Below, piece by piece: positions 24,019 through 36,000 of a DNA stretch of 64,000 bases. Position numbers and translations under genes: made by a program. Where the stretch lies: the NCBI GenBank assembly GCA_017165825.1, contig CM029387.1:17230740-17294739 (forward strand), in the 5' to 3' direction. The notes under the pieces are model-generated. The model did no database searches and was not told the origin of the DNA. It worked only from the letters and a program-made list of their open reading frames with translations. This DNA comes from Hepsetus odoe (taxonomy: Eukaryota; Chordata; Actinopteri; Characiformes; Hepsetidae). Positions within the stretch are counted from its first letter, which is position 1, and each line of letters starts with the position of its first letter.

Positions 24019-24385
24019 GAGTGAGTGAGAGTGGGTGAGTGAGTGAGTGAGTGTGAGTGAGTGAGTGAGTGAGTGAGTGAGTGAGTGAGTGAGTGAGTGA
24101 GTGAGTGAGTGAGTGAGAGTGAGTGAGTGAGTGTGTGAATGAGTGAGTGAATGAGTGAGTGAGTGAATGAGTGAGTGAGTGAGTGAGTGAGTAAGTGAGT
24201 GAGAGTGAGTGAGTGAGTGAATGAGTGAGTGAATGAGTGAGTGAGTGAGTGAGTAAGTGAGTGAGAGTGAGTGAGTGAGTGAGTGAGTGAGTGAGTGAGT
24301 GAGTGAGTGAGTGAGTGAGTGAGTGAGTGAATGAGAGTGGGTGAGAGTGAGTGAGTGAGTGAGTGAGTGAGTGAGTGAGTAAGTG
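24019..24385. repeat. (GAGT)n tetranucleotide array with higher-order structure
   Basis: About 367 bp of GAGT with spaced GAAT, GAGA and GTAA variants. A block of roughly 65 bp carrying the ordered variants GAAT, GTAAGTGAGTGAGAGT occurs twice in the middle (about 24135-24265). It lies 325 bp after the hes6 stop codon. The long Leu-Thr-His-Ser ORFs across it are artefacts. Confidence 0.95.
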
Positions 24386-25732
24386 CATGTTGGAGGGAGA
24401 GATGGATAAAGAGAGAGAGACAGATGGCGGGAGAGACAGAGGGAGGATGGGAGGAGGTGTGCGAGTGCAGTACTTCTCTCATCCTTTTTTTTACTCCAGG
24501 CACTGCTTGAAGTATAAGGTCATTTAAATATAGGCGATATTTTTTGTATATGATTCTTGTTTTGTTTTTTCTTAAACTCACTGTATTTTGGCCATGAAGC
24601 AAGAAAACCCCCCAAAATTAGCCTCTAAACACAGCGTAAAAAAATGAACTTACTCCACAGAAATGATTGCTTCTGTGAGGAACTTTATTTAAAAAAAAAA
24701 AAAAAAAAAAAGATAAATGGTGTCTTGTTGATTTGAATGTTTAGGATTTAGTTTCCATGTTATTTAACCAATTTTACACGACATTAAAATTTCTAATTAA
24801 AAAAAATTGCTTTTCCTACAGCGTATATCAGTGAGTAGGTTTTGGCTTCACCTGTATTTGGCTCTGAATCATCAGCTGGATGCACTATTGGGCTTCCTTT
24901 CTGCAAATCTGGACTCTCTTTCTTGTTCTAAGAGTGATCATAGCCAATTACATTCAAACTTGTTTTATATCATTCTAGTCTACTTCTACACATTGGCACT
25001 CTACTGGAGTAAACACTCATAAATCATGGACAAGTCTCAAACTCTGACCCATCAGCTGACGGCTGAAAGTGTATTTGACTCTTACCCACCGGCTCTCATG
25101 CACTCAGCGCCTAAAACATGGACTTTTTCTACAGCTTCTATACTTAGAATTAAAATGATTTAATAGCCACTAAGATATTAGCGTAGTGTCTCTCCTGTTT
25201 TGAGCCACTTGTCCTGGTGGTGGGTTTTTTATTAGTCCCCACTGTGAAAAACTATAGCATAGAATAATTTTATATTCCCCAACTTAAGGCAATTATCATT
25301 TATTAGTAGAGGGATTTTAAAAAATTGGTGTTGTGTTTTATAGATATCAATAATGATAATAGAATTAATAGAATAACTTGACTTATTAGTCTTTGTACTG
25401 ATAAATCTTTATTTATGGTATTAAAGTTGATGTTTTAACAGTGTGTGGTGTTCAATCCCTGATTAAACCTACAAAGCAAGAGACGCATGAACGGTTGTAC
25501 AGCTTACTGGAGTTCATTCTGTTTCTAATGGACTTAAACAGCCTGTTTAGAAGGTGACGGCTGGGAAAGGCCTTGCAGGTAAAGGTAACGATAGCATTAA
25601 TATTGATGGGCAGGGTGTAAAGCAGGGGTGTAAAATACTTCAGTAATAACATGAGTACTAACACTTTATATTATAAAATACACGTCACTCTGCTATTATT
25701 AAAAAGAATGAGATTAATTTCAATTCCGGGCT

Positions 25733-25866
25733 ATCCAAAGCACCCGGGGAGCAGTGATGGGGACAGTACCTTGCTCAAAGGTACTTCGGGGCAACCTAAT
25801 GATCTGGGATTCAAACCCATGACTTTCTGATCTTGGGGCCAGCTCCCTAACCCCTAGGCCACCACT
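25733..25866 (-). mobile_element. tRNA-derived SINE (family A), truncated
   Basis: Reversed head and core only: CAGTACCTTGCTCAAAGG, GATTCAAACCCATGAC and TAGGCCACCACTT. Confidence 0.7.
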
Positions 25867-27219
25867 TATGCTGGATTAGAAGAATGAAAATACATGACGG
25901 AGTCAAAATCTGGAGCCCAAAATACACTAGAGTGGATAAAAAAAATCCTGAAAGCAAATCCAAATTTAAAAAGAACATTTAAAACCATCTCCAAACTGAA
26001 AAAAATGTCGTTTTTCTCCCAGTATGTATCTCCATAACCTTCCTGGTGCATCATTTCCAGTCATACCAGATTCTGATCTGTCTGAATGAGCAACCAGTAA
26101 ACCTGAAACTTAATTAGACATGTAGAAATGAAGACATTTTAGTTTAATGACATTTTGGTCAGACAGCTGCAAACAGGGATGCCTCACCTTCGACCTCCTC
26201 CATCAGTCTGAAGCTGTATTTGTTCTGCTTATAGAACCATAAGGTTCCACACGCCAACATTGGAGCCAAACCAGCCCATCTGCTGTGGACTGGAGGCAAT
26301 TCCCAAAGCTCATCTAAAATTCATCGCTCACCATTGATCACGTCTGCGCTACAAGTGGCTTCCACTGAGTACCAGCAAGTCTCTAACAGAATACGCAGTG
26401 TTAAATGTATCCCTGTCCTCCCATCTCTAGTATACCAGTACTAGATACAGACCGTTACTTAATTTTTTCCCTAAAAAATTTAACTCATCAGTTAGAATTC
26501 AATCAGCAGACAATTCAGCTTCAGCACCAGCCTGCTGGCTTCACTTCTAGGAAACGACTGTTTTGTTCTTCTACGAGGTAGAAGGAAAAGCCAGTGAACC
26601 AGCCCTCTGGCTTCCATTCTAGGAGCGTAAGCTTATTTTAAGTGTATATGTGTCTATTATAAGTATACAGGTCTGTTCTTTTATGACGTAGATGGAAATA
26701 ATAACAAAACGAACGGGTAATTTGATGCCAGAATATTCTTTTCTGGGCCTACAATGCAGCATCGATTTCTCTGTATCATTATCATTTCACTGAAAGCAGA
26801 ACAGATGGTCTGCTACGGTCGGAGGTCGCCAACGCATAATTCCTATAGAAAACAGGCCTGTAAAACGAACTGAGGGGTTAGCAGATGAAAAAGATCCCTC
26901 GGGACCAGCAGCATAAGGATAAAAAAGGCCAGCTCAGAGTTAACACATCCTTCTGTGGGAAAAGTTGGGGAATATGAGCAGAAGATAATAATAATTCAGT
27001 AATATTAAAATATGAATAAATTATTTTAAGATTTACAGTGAAGACCTCATGATGTTAAGATGGAAAAATACATTTTTTTTTTTTACTTTTTTTAATTGTT
27101 TCCTGTTTCCCAGACTAAGGTTAATGAAAACATACCCTTGAGGATCTCCCCCCAGTGATCTTTTACTACCTTTCTCTCTAAAACACCCTAAAAAAATTGT
27201 GTCAGCAAGTGACAGCAAG

Positions 27220-27522
27220 TCATCCAGCATCACAGCAAGAAGGTCATGAACTCGATTCCCAGATGGGACGGTCCGGGTGTGGAGTTTGGATGTTCTCCCC
27301 ATGTCTGCGTTGGTTTCCTCCAGGAGCTCCAGTTTCCTCCCACCGTCCAAAGACACGCATATCTGGTGGATTGGAGCTAAAATGCTCGCAGTTGTGAGTG
27401 TGTGTTTATCCTGTGATGGACTGGCGGCCAGGGCGTTTCCCCGTCTTTCGCTCTGCAAGAGCTGGGAAAGACTCCGCCACCCCCCATCCTAATTAGGACA
27501 AGCGGCTATGAAAATGAGCGGT
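27220..27522 (+). mobile_element. Family C repeat, near full length
   Basis: Head AGCAAGAAGGTCATGAACTC, then GGAGTTTGGATGTTCTCCCC, TTTCCTCCCACCGTCCAAAG, and the GATGGACTGGCGGCC to GGACAAGCGGC tail. Confidence 0.7.
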
Positions 27523-28223
27523 GAGAGTGATTTGAAGTGTCTATTGAAATGATGAACAGATTCTGCTGATCTTGGTTGTGGGTCAGTGTGGTAAGAGGAA
27601 AAAAACTCGGTAATATGGTAAAATGGGTCATTGTACAGATGGAGCTTAAGACGGCTCATCTGACCAGTGTTTCAATGGAACAGTGACTAAAGTGTCATCT
27701 GCATTCATATCATTCGGATCACCAGGAAACAAAATGACATTCATTGAGCATGACATTCATTCATTGTCATGATACGTAAGGAAGCTGTTACTCAAGGGAT
27801 GAAAAATGTTAATACAGGTCTTGATTAGACCGAGTCATTAAAAACAGATATTGGACCCTCATTAAAAAGACAAATCAGTGTTTGTGGGCAGTGCTATAAA
27901 AGCCAGTCACTGGCAGAAGGGACGTGAAAATAATCATCCAGTCAGATGAATCATCGTTCAACACGTTCAACAAGTGGAGAAGGGCACCAGGTGAACGTTA
28001 CAGGAATGCCCGACCTTTACAGCAACTGGCATTACTTTGGGTCCGCTTGTAACTGCTGTGGGGAAAGATTTGATTACTTTTATCCAACGATGAAACATGT
28101 GTATCCTAAAAAGTGAGTGATCACTTACTGGACAAGAGTACAAGGGGTCACTGAATAGTTTGCGGATTATAAAAAAAGGATGCGCAGCGAAACGGTTCTG
28201 GAGGGCCATGAGGGCTCACATCC

Positions 28224-28434
28224 TGAAAGTGAAAGTGACTATCCTCGTCATTGTGAAAAGCAGCACAGGACGCAGTGAAACACAACGAAATTGCTGTTCT
28301 CCCATACATGCTGTGCAGCAGGGGGCAGCTATTTGAAGGGCCCGGGGAGCGGTGATGGGGACGGTACCTTGCTCAAGTGTACTGCAAGGCAATCTGGGGC
28401 ATAGTCCCTAACCACTAGGCCACCGCTGCCCCAC
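28224..28434 (-). mobile_element. tRNA-derived SINE (family A)
   Basis: Reversed copy with tail GAAAGTGAAAGTGACTATCC, core GGTACCTTGCTCAAG and head CTAGGCCACCGCTGCCCC. Confidence 0.75.
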
Positions 28435-30024
28435 TAAGACTGTCCTACTAAGACTCTCTAAAAGGTTTCCTTTAATTTGGCACCTGACTGTTTATTCCTG
28501 GGTAGAGATTTGGATTTTTTGACTGGACAGTTTACTGACTAAACCGAGCTTTACAAGAACCAAACTCATTTAAAGAACAGTGCATCGTATTTTAATACAA
28601 TATGGGAAATAAAGACAAAATAGTGACAGGTTTTCTAGCAAATATAAAACAGGAGAAAGGAGAGAGTTAAAATATCATTTCTCATAGCATACAGCATACG
28701 ACAGAACATGCCTGTGAAACTTCCCCCCCCAAAAAATAAAAATAACAAGAAATAACTGACTGTGAATATGGGCCCGTCCATGAGAGGTCACTGTTGCCAC
28801 CGTGTGAATGTAGTTTAGCTACCGAAACACTGGGAAAATGTGGCAGAAAACATGAAGATACATTTTCATGATGCCTTTTCCCCAATCCTTCACTTTCATC
28901 CCCCAATATTAGAACACATTCTCCATCTTAACACTGCAGAAAAAATATCAATGGCTTTTAGAATTCTTTTTTTTTTTTTTTTTTTAAACCGGTGGACACT
29001 AGGGTCTCGGTTGAACAGTCACATTCTACTGGAAAGAAACATTGTTTAGAAAAATAAAAATGAAGTGAAACGCTGAAAGATCATGTTAGAGAAAGAAAGA
29101 CAGATAAAAAGATGAGGAAACTGATTTGGTCCGTTTTCTTCTGAGCATGTTTTTTCAGTTTCAGTCTGTGATGTCCACCCATTATCAGGCCTCTGTGCAG
29201 AAGCACAAAAAAGTGAGCATGATGCATTTTTGGTGCAAGTGCACTCTTGTCCAAATGGTCACTTGTGGTCACTGCTGCTCTTCTGGTCTGGTCTATTGAG
29301 ACCAGAACCTGGCCAGAGTTTCCAGCAGAACGTTTTCTTGGAGCTGGAACGGTGATCCAACTGGATTATACTGCCCTTATCCTGCAGCGTGGTCCTCAGG
29401 CAGTTTGATCAGTTGCCCCTGGTGACAGTGGATGTAGGATCCGTGGAGTCCAATGTGATCATCCCAAGCAGGAGTTTGCGTCCTGTGTGTGCAATGTCCA
29501 GGAGCAACCCTCGTTCATTCTGAACAGACTAACCTTAGTCTTTGATCGCCATACGAATAACAAAAACTAAAAGAATGCATATATCTTATCTTTGGACTGA
29601 ACTCTTCAAGTCAGGGACAAAGACGATAAATATTTACTTAAATACATTTTCAATGGATTCATTTAATAACTAATTTAATCTAACCCTTTTCCCCGTAAGA
29701 GTCCAGGCAGTTCGCGGCCTTGTTTCTGATGATCCGTTATTCAGGTATTTCATGAAACTGTACCAGCTCGAGTGTGACGTTAGTGACATCAGTTTTAGAC
29801 GCACTCACACTCAAGTGCACATGTACACGCACACACACTCAACATTAATATAATTAATGGTCTGAATTGCTCAGTATATCAAAAACTGTGAGTGTGTTTT
29901 CTCAGCTCAGAACCGGGCAGTGTAAACTATGAAACGCATGTCTATGAGAGAGTGTGTGCGGCATTTCATTGGAGGGTTTGCCAACCCCATGCTGGTTTTA
30001 TAGGTTATTGTTGCTGTCTGGCTG

Positions 30025-33000
30025 CTAGGCGACAGATTCTGCGGCGGGTTGTCCGGCCTCTTCGTGTGCCGTCTCTGTTCCCAGAATGCCGAGCTCCATG
30101 TCAGGTAGGTCCTCTTCTAAAGGGGCGCAGGCGTCGTCTTCGCAGTACATGCACTCCTTCACACAAACACACACAAATAGCGACCATTACTTCAGGATTA
30201 TGTCCCAAATTCCTTCTTATTAGAGCATTTCATAGGATCGGTTTGCTTGGCAAGGACATCGTTCTTCCATGTTGACTCACCTTGACATCGATGGCTTTGG
30301 GTAGACCCCCCCTCCTCATCCAAGGGTGCTGCTCTATGAGTTCTCTCCGCTGGTCTGAAGTGAAACGGGGCTGACTCTTCTGCATCCGCCGTAAGCGCTC
30401 ACGATCTTCACGCAACACCTTCTCCATGTCCCTTAACCGACACAATAAATGCCTTTATAAACCTCAATAATAAATCTTAAAGTATAAAGTCTTTGGTTTG
30501 GTGAGCCTCTTTCTCTTTAATGTTGCGCTCTTAAATTAAGCGCTCAATTTTTATTTATTTATTTATTTAATAAATGATGAAAGCATTCTTCTTTATGAAC
30601 GGCTGACAGGAATTTCACTTACCGTGTCGGCACTTGGTAAGTCATCATGACTTTATCATCAGCGTTGGCCGCTAGCAGCCAGAGCGGTTCCTGGAGGACA
30701 TTTTTGAATTTCTGTCCATCTTCTTTCCTTTTCTCTTTGTGGTGATTTTCAGAAGAGTCCACACTCCCAAAATATTTGCTTGTGTTGCTGCTCCCTGAGC
30801 ATCAAATAAAAGGAAGGTTATGGGAATGGGAATGGCCATAGGTGTAAACGGTAATGAGCCTGAAATCTCTGCATGTTTGAGATTTCAGTTTTGCCCTCAC
30901 CTGCACCACTGTTGGAGGTGTTGCAGCCATTGGAGGCGGAGCCTGTGGTGGCTGAGGTAGTAGGGCTCATTTCAAAGTGAGAGTCTTCCTGCCTCAGCAG
31001 CTCCATCAGGTCACTGGATGAAGAGTGACCATCACTAGGGCCTCCGTCTTCCAGGCAACATGACTGAAACAAGGCAAGATTCACCTAAGATACAAGACAA
31101 TCGCTCGAGCGCCAGCCATAAATCCTCCTTTTTCTAGCATCTGTTGCATTTTCACAAAACGTGATACAGAAGCACGTGAGATGGATTATTGTGCTAATCT
31201 GGAAACCCAGCAATGTTAAAACACCTGAACTTTCTTTTTATCTTAAAATCATGATTAGAAAGTAATATGGCCGTTGCATCCTACCAGTGTGATATATAAC
31301 ATGCATGCAAAATGTAATTAATTCAATTAAACGAGTTGTGTGCCTTTCTGATATCTGTCCAACCTCACCACACTAGCTATAAATTAAAGCATTTCTGAGC
31401 AAGATGAGGTTACTAGCGTCTCACTTTCATAAACACACCATATTTCAAGTGTCTCTCACCTGCTTTACTTCTTCTACTGCCGTCGTGACGCTGCTACTGA
31501 CTGCGTTGCTTTTGTCCTGTGTCGAACTGCAGATCCCCTGCGATCCTGAAGTAGGTGCTGTACAGTGGGAGTCTGGCTTATCCTCCAGCTGCAGCAGGTC
31601 TAGCTGCAGAGGAGAGCTACAGTGGGACCCAAAAAGCGAAGGGGGTGGGGATGGCCCCTCTGGGGCGTCATTAGCAGGAGTTTTGGACTCTGAGGCCATG
31701 CTGAATGGAGGAAATTGTGTCTGTGGAGTCAACTGGCTCTGCATTTGAGTGCTAAAGCGAGACTGGGGCTGAAACGTTTGCTGTTGGGGTTGAAAAGGTT
31801 GCTGGTTGGTATAAATCTGCTGTGGCTGAAAAGGTTGCTGGGAACTGTATGTTGTTGGAGCCTGGAAAGGTTGTTGCACTGGGTAAGTTTGCTGTGGTTG
31901 AAAGGTTTGCTGGGTGTTGTATCCTTGCTGGGGCTGGAAGAGTTGCTGAGCACCATACGTTTGTTGAGGTTGGAAAGGTTGTTGGGTGTTGTAGACTGGT
32001 TGAGGCTGAGGGGGTGGAAAGGGCTGCTGGGTAGTGTAGTTTTGCGGTGGCGGGACGGGCTGTTGGGGGTTTACAGCGTGTTGGGGCTGAAATGGTTGCT
32101 GGTTGGTGTAGGCTTGCTGGGGTTCTGCATAGAAAGGTGGGCGTGCTGCCGTGCTGAGTGGGGGAAACACATAATTAGGCAAAACAAATGCCATCACTGG
32201 AGTAACCAATGGGGCGGGATATGGAGGGGCAGTAGGTGTGGCCTGTGTATTTAGAGCCTCTGCAAAACTTCCTGATGGGTTTCGTTCACCGGCAGGGGGC
32301 AAAGTAGTGCCTGGTGGAGGAGCAGCTGTGTAGAGTGGATATCCAGGGACCAAGGTAGGGTACGGGACAGAAAATGCAGACTGAGAAGCTTCAGAAGGTG
32401 ACCAGGAAGTTTGATTTAGGCTTTGAAGAGGTGGGCGGAGCATCCGCTGAGACACCGCACTGTCTGATGAATCTGGCTTCTTCATGCGAGGTTTCTTTGG
32501 TTTCCTGGTTCGCCCACTCCGTTTAGTGGCTGGTTCCTGCCCAGATGTGCCTGGCCTGGATGCACGAGCCCCTGCCAGAGCTGAGAGACATGGAAAGGAT
32601 GTTAGAACTCAAAGAGAGTCGTTAAGACACTGTACTGATTGAAGATCTGAACAACTGTAGTGGAAATTTTGAATGTTTGTATGTGGGTGTGCGTTTACCA
32701 TCATTAGCTTGTCCATGGTTTCTGGACTTGCGAGTCGGACAGTCTTTCTGCAGCGTCCAGCTCAGGCACAGTTCTTTGCAGCGGCTCAGGAATGCCTGCT
32801 CCTCTTTTTGTGTATGTGCAGCCAGAACCTGTTTGGTCAGCCCCAGCTTCCGATAGGCCCCTTGCTCCGCTGTGGGCGGAGACACCATGCTAACGGGTGC
32901 AGGAGGGGCGGGGCTTTCAGCTACATCCTCAATGATTTCTGCAAACATTAGCAGACAGGGATGTATAAATAATCAGATAAATGCGGCTTTGCCCTCATCT

Positions 33001-36000
33001 GATAGTGAACAATGAAGTATAAAAGCACAGACAATCTCGCATAGTAACTTCATTCTACTAACACAGTACGTTTCCTGGATGTGTCTGAATAAGTGTCCAT
33101 GCTTGTAGGTGCTCTGTACCTGACTCTGGCTGTTTCTTGTCTCCCACGTGTACAATAGTGCTGCTGTAGGAACACTGAGACGTGATGGATACCACACTCT
33201 CAGGCTTAGTGGGCAAAGCCAAAGGAGCTAAAGGAGCGCTGACCACACCAGCAGGGCCCGTGGGAGGCTTCTCAGTGGGTTTAGGATCTAAAAAGAAAGA
33301 TTATGAGATAAAACATGGTTTCTGATTAGATCCTGAAGTCATTCTCAGTGTTTAATTTCAGGCTCATAAGTGAATAACTTCAAGAACTGCAGTAGAACCT
33401 CTTATTACACCAAGCTGCAGAAATCAGGAAATGTGTAAATCTGTATTTGGACTTCAGTACAATTGCAAATGTGCTGGGTTTTTAGTCAGGGGTCTGCATC
33501 CATAACAGATCTTCATGTATGTTTGACAAATACTCATCATGCCAGTCCAGTTTAGTCCAAAATGTTAATTTATTTAATAAAATGTATATTGTTATTATTT
33601 TTTATTTCAATTTTTATTTTCCCATTAAATTTATTTCAATATCTGGAAACTTCTGGCAAGTAGAGAGATTGAAAACGCCCTGTGCAGTTTTGAAAGGTAT
33701 CAGTCACCTTGCAGGCTATGCAGGACTCCATCTGATCCCTTCTTTTCCTCGTCGGAGTTCGAGGAGGTGGTGTTGGAAGAGAACTGGTATTTTCGCTTCA
33801 CTGTGATTGGTATGTTACAGCTCTCCAAATACCTGTGATACACAATGACACAATGACAAGGGTTGTCACTTTCATTTTTTTTTACACAGATGCACAGAAA
33901 CAGGTTTTAAAAATAAACCCAATTCCATTAAAATGCTGACATTTTATTCCCACACAAACACGCACCTTATCACACTGTCTAAACAGCTGATCTGCTGGTA
34001 GGAGTACATGGTCTGGTCTCTCAGTTCCTCCACAGCTGCAGTGCCATCTCTGACCCCCAGAGCAGAGTCTTTCTGCTTCATAGCTGACGTCTTAAGCCCT
34101 GCTGCAAACACACACACACAACAGGTTTCACCTCAACTCCAGTGGTCCAGCTGACATAATGGTTTATATAAAGAAATTGGGGAGGCATTTGATGTAAAAC
34201 CTGCGCACGCACACACACTCTTCCATTCATGTTTTCTAGGATGCACATATGCAGACACTTACTATCTGTGCTCTTTTTTTGATCTGCTTTAACAGTGGAG
34301 CCCTGCTGGTCCTGAGTCTTCAGCATCTGGACCCCTTTACAAATCTCCTGAAACGTTCTCTGTAGAAAACAAACAAACAGACAAGCGTCAAAACAGAAAA
34401 CATCCAATCATTAATTGGAAATGAATCCAAAACCCAACATGTGACACAATGGCGCCCTCTGGTGTCACTAAACACTTGTCAACTTTTAGGGGCACAAATC
34501 AGCTATTTAAAGCGCTCAGTGATGAGGCAGTGATTGGGACAGTACCTTGCTTGCAACCTACTGGTCTGGGATTCGAACCCATGACCATCCGATAAGAGGG
34601 GTCACTGCTGGTTTTTGGTAATTGTAAGGACAATGGTACAGTGGTGTGGGAGTGTGTGTATGATGCTCACTGGTTTGGTCCTGCTTCCATCTTCCTGACA
34701 GGTGTTGATGTTGCCCGCGGCGTTGTTCCCATTGCTGTTGCTGTCACTGGATGATGCGACACTCTGCAGTTGGTCATGGGAACCGTTGCTGCCGTGGCTA
34801 CCGTAACCGCTGGAGCCCATACTGTGTACTGGCTACAGGCAACACACAGACACACAATTCAGTAAATAAACATTTACAGTGTCTTAGAATTAAATGTGTT
34901 CATTGTACAGAGAGTTATTAATTTTAAAAATAATAATAATAAATAATAACAATAAATTATTGTTATTATTATTATTATTAATAATAATAATATAATAATA
35001 ATAATAAGCATTAAGCACCTTGGCAAATAAACTATTTACCCCTGCAAATATTTATTTGTAAATAAATATAAATATATATTTTAAAAAAATGTATGGAAGA
35101 TCAGGAAAAAAAAAATCCTAAAAAGGTAATAATAGCTGTGTTAATATAAAAAGGAATTGATATTATAGTTTTGGAAAATGTACTTACAAACACTTTGCTT
35201 ACTGTGGCCAAAAAGCTTATTTTATATTTGAATATTTTCAAAAGTCCTCGTTTCTTCTTGCTAAATAAATGCTGCCTAAATAAAACGTTTTTAAATCTTT
35301 TTTTTCCCTCAGGTGCCAAAGATACCGCACGTCTGCATGTGTGTAATAAGACATTTATTACATCAGCAGCACTGATCGTGTTATTAAGGTAAAGATGTGC
35401 CTAATGAAGTTTGACTAAAGTAATTAGCCATGCGACTCATTTTAAACAGGCACTTATGGACGACGGCATGTCTTGTGTCTGTACCTGTAGCAGCATTTTA
35501 TGTATCTGCTCTGTGATTTCCTGGATGTCCGAGTCCATGATCTTCCCTTCGGTGAAGGCAGGAGCAGAAAACACATCTTCGTTCACAGGACCCCTGTGCA
35601 CATGTACGCAGAAGAAGCACTAAATATTAAGGCACAGGTCCACAGATTCCCTTCGCCATTAATGGTGGCAGTAAAGCGTGTGCGTTTCTCTGTTTGTCAC
35701 ACTCACATGCGGACTTTGTGTCGTCCGATGACAAAGGACACTTTGCGGCTCCAGGGGTTGACGAAGCTGGACCAGCTGGTATCCAAAGTAACATATTCAC
35801 CGTTCCGGGCGCAGAAGCGGATGGAGGAGTGATCGAACGGCTGCCCCATATACTGCAGGACTGCAAAAACCAGCAAAGTGTGAGAGACTGTGCGTTTACA
35901 TGTCTTGTAATGAAATGAAGTGATGAAACGTCCTGTAAGGGAATTACTCATATGTAAGAATATTGTACTTTCTCACTTTTGCGGTGCACTGCCAGCATCA

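Larger units (their letters stand above)
24390..30024. other. Intergenic DNA between the convergent hes6 and per2 genes
   Basis: Contains three repeats (25733, 27220, 28224) and presumably the 3' UTR of per2 on the minus strand next to 30024. I see no coding exon or RNA gene. No confident minus-strand AATAAA was found close to the per2 stop. Confidence 0.4.

Noticed and set aside
23933..24602. Long minus-strand ORFs of Leu-Thr-His-Ser repeats
   Set aside because: They are the translation of the GAGT array; a tetranucleotide repeat without in-frame stops gives open frames in every phase.
31715..32254. 179-codon plus-strand ORF
   Set aside because: It is the antisense shadow of the in-frame 36-bp repeat in per2; Leu/Gly-rich translation follows from the Gln/Pro codons on the other strand.
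35411..35866. Plus-strand ORFs over per2 PAS-B exons
   Set aside because: Antisense shadows of two real per2 exons whose minus-strand translation is clearly PER2.
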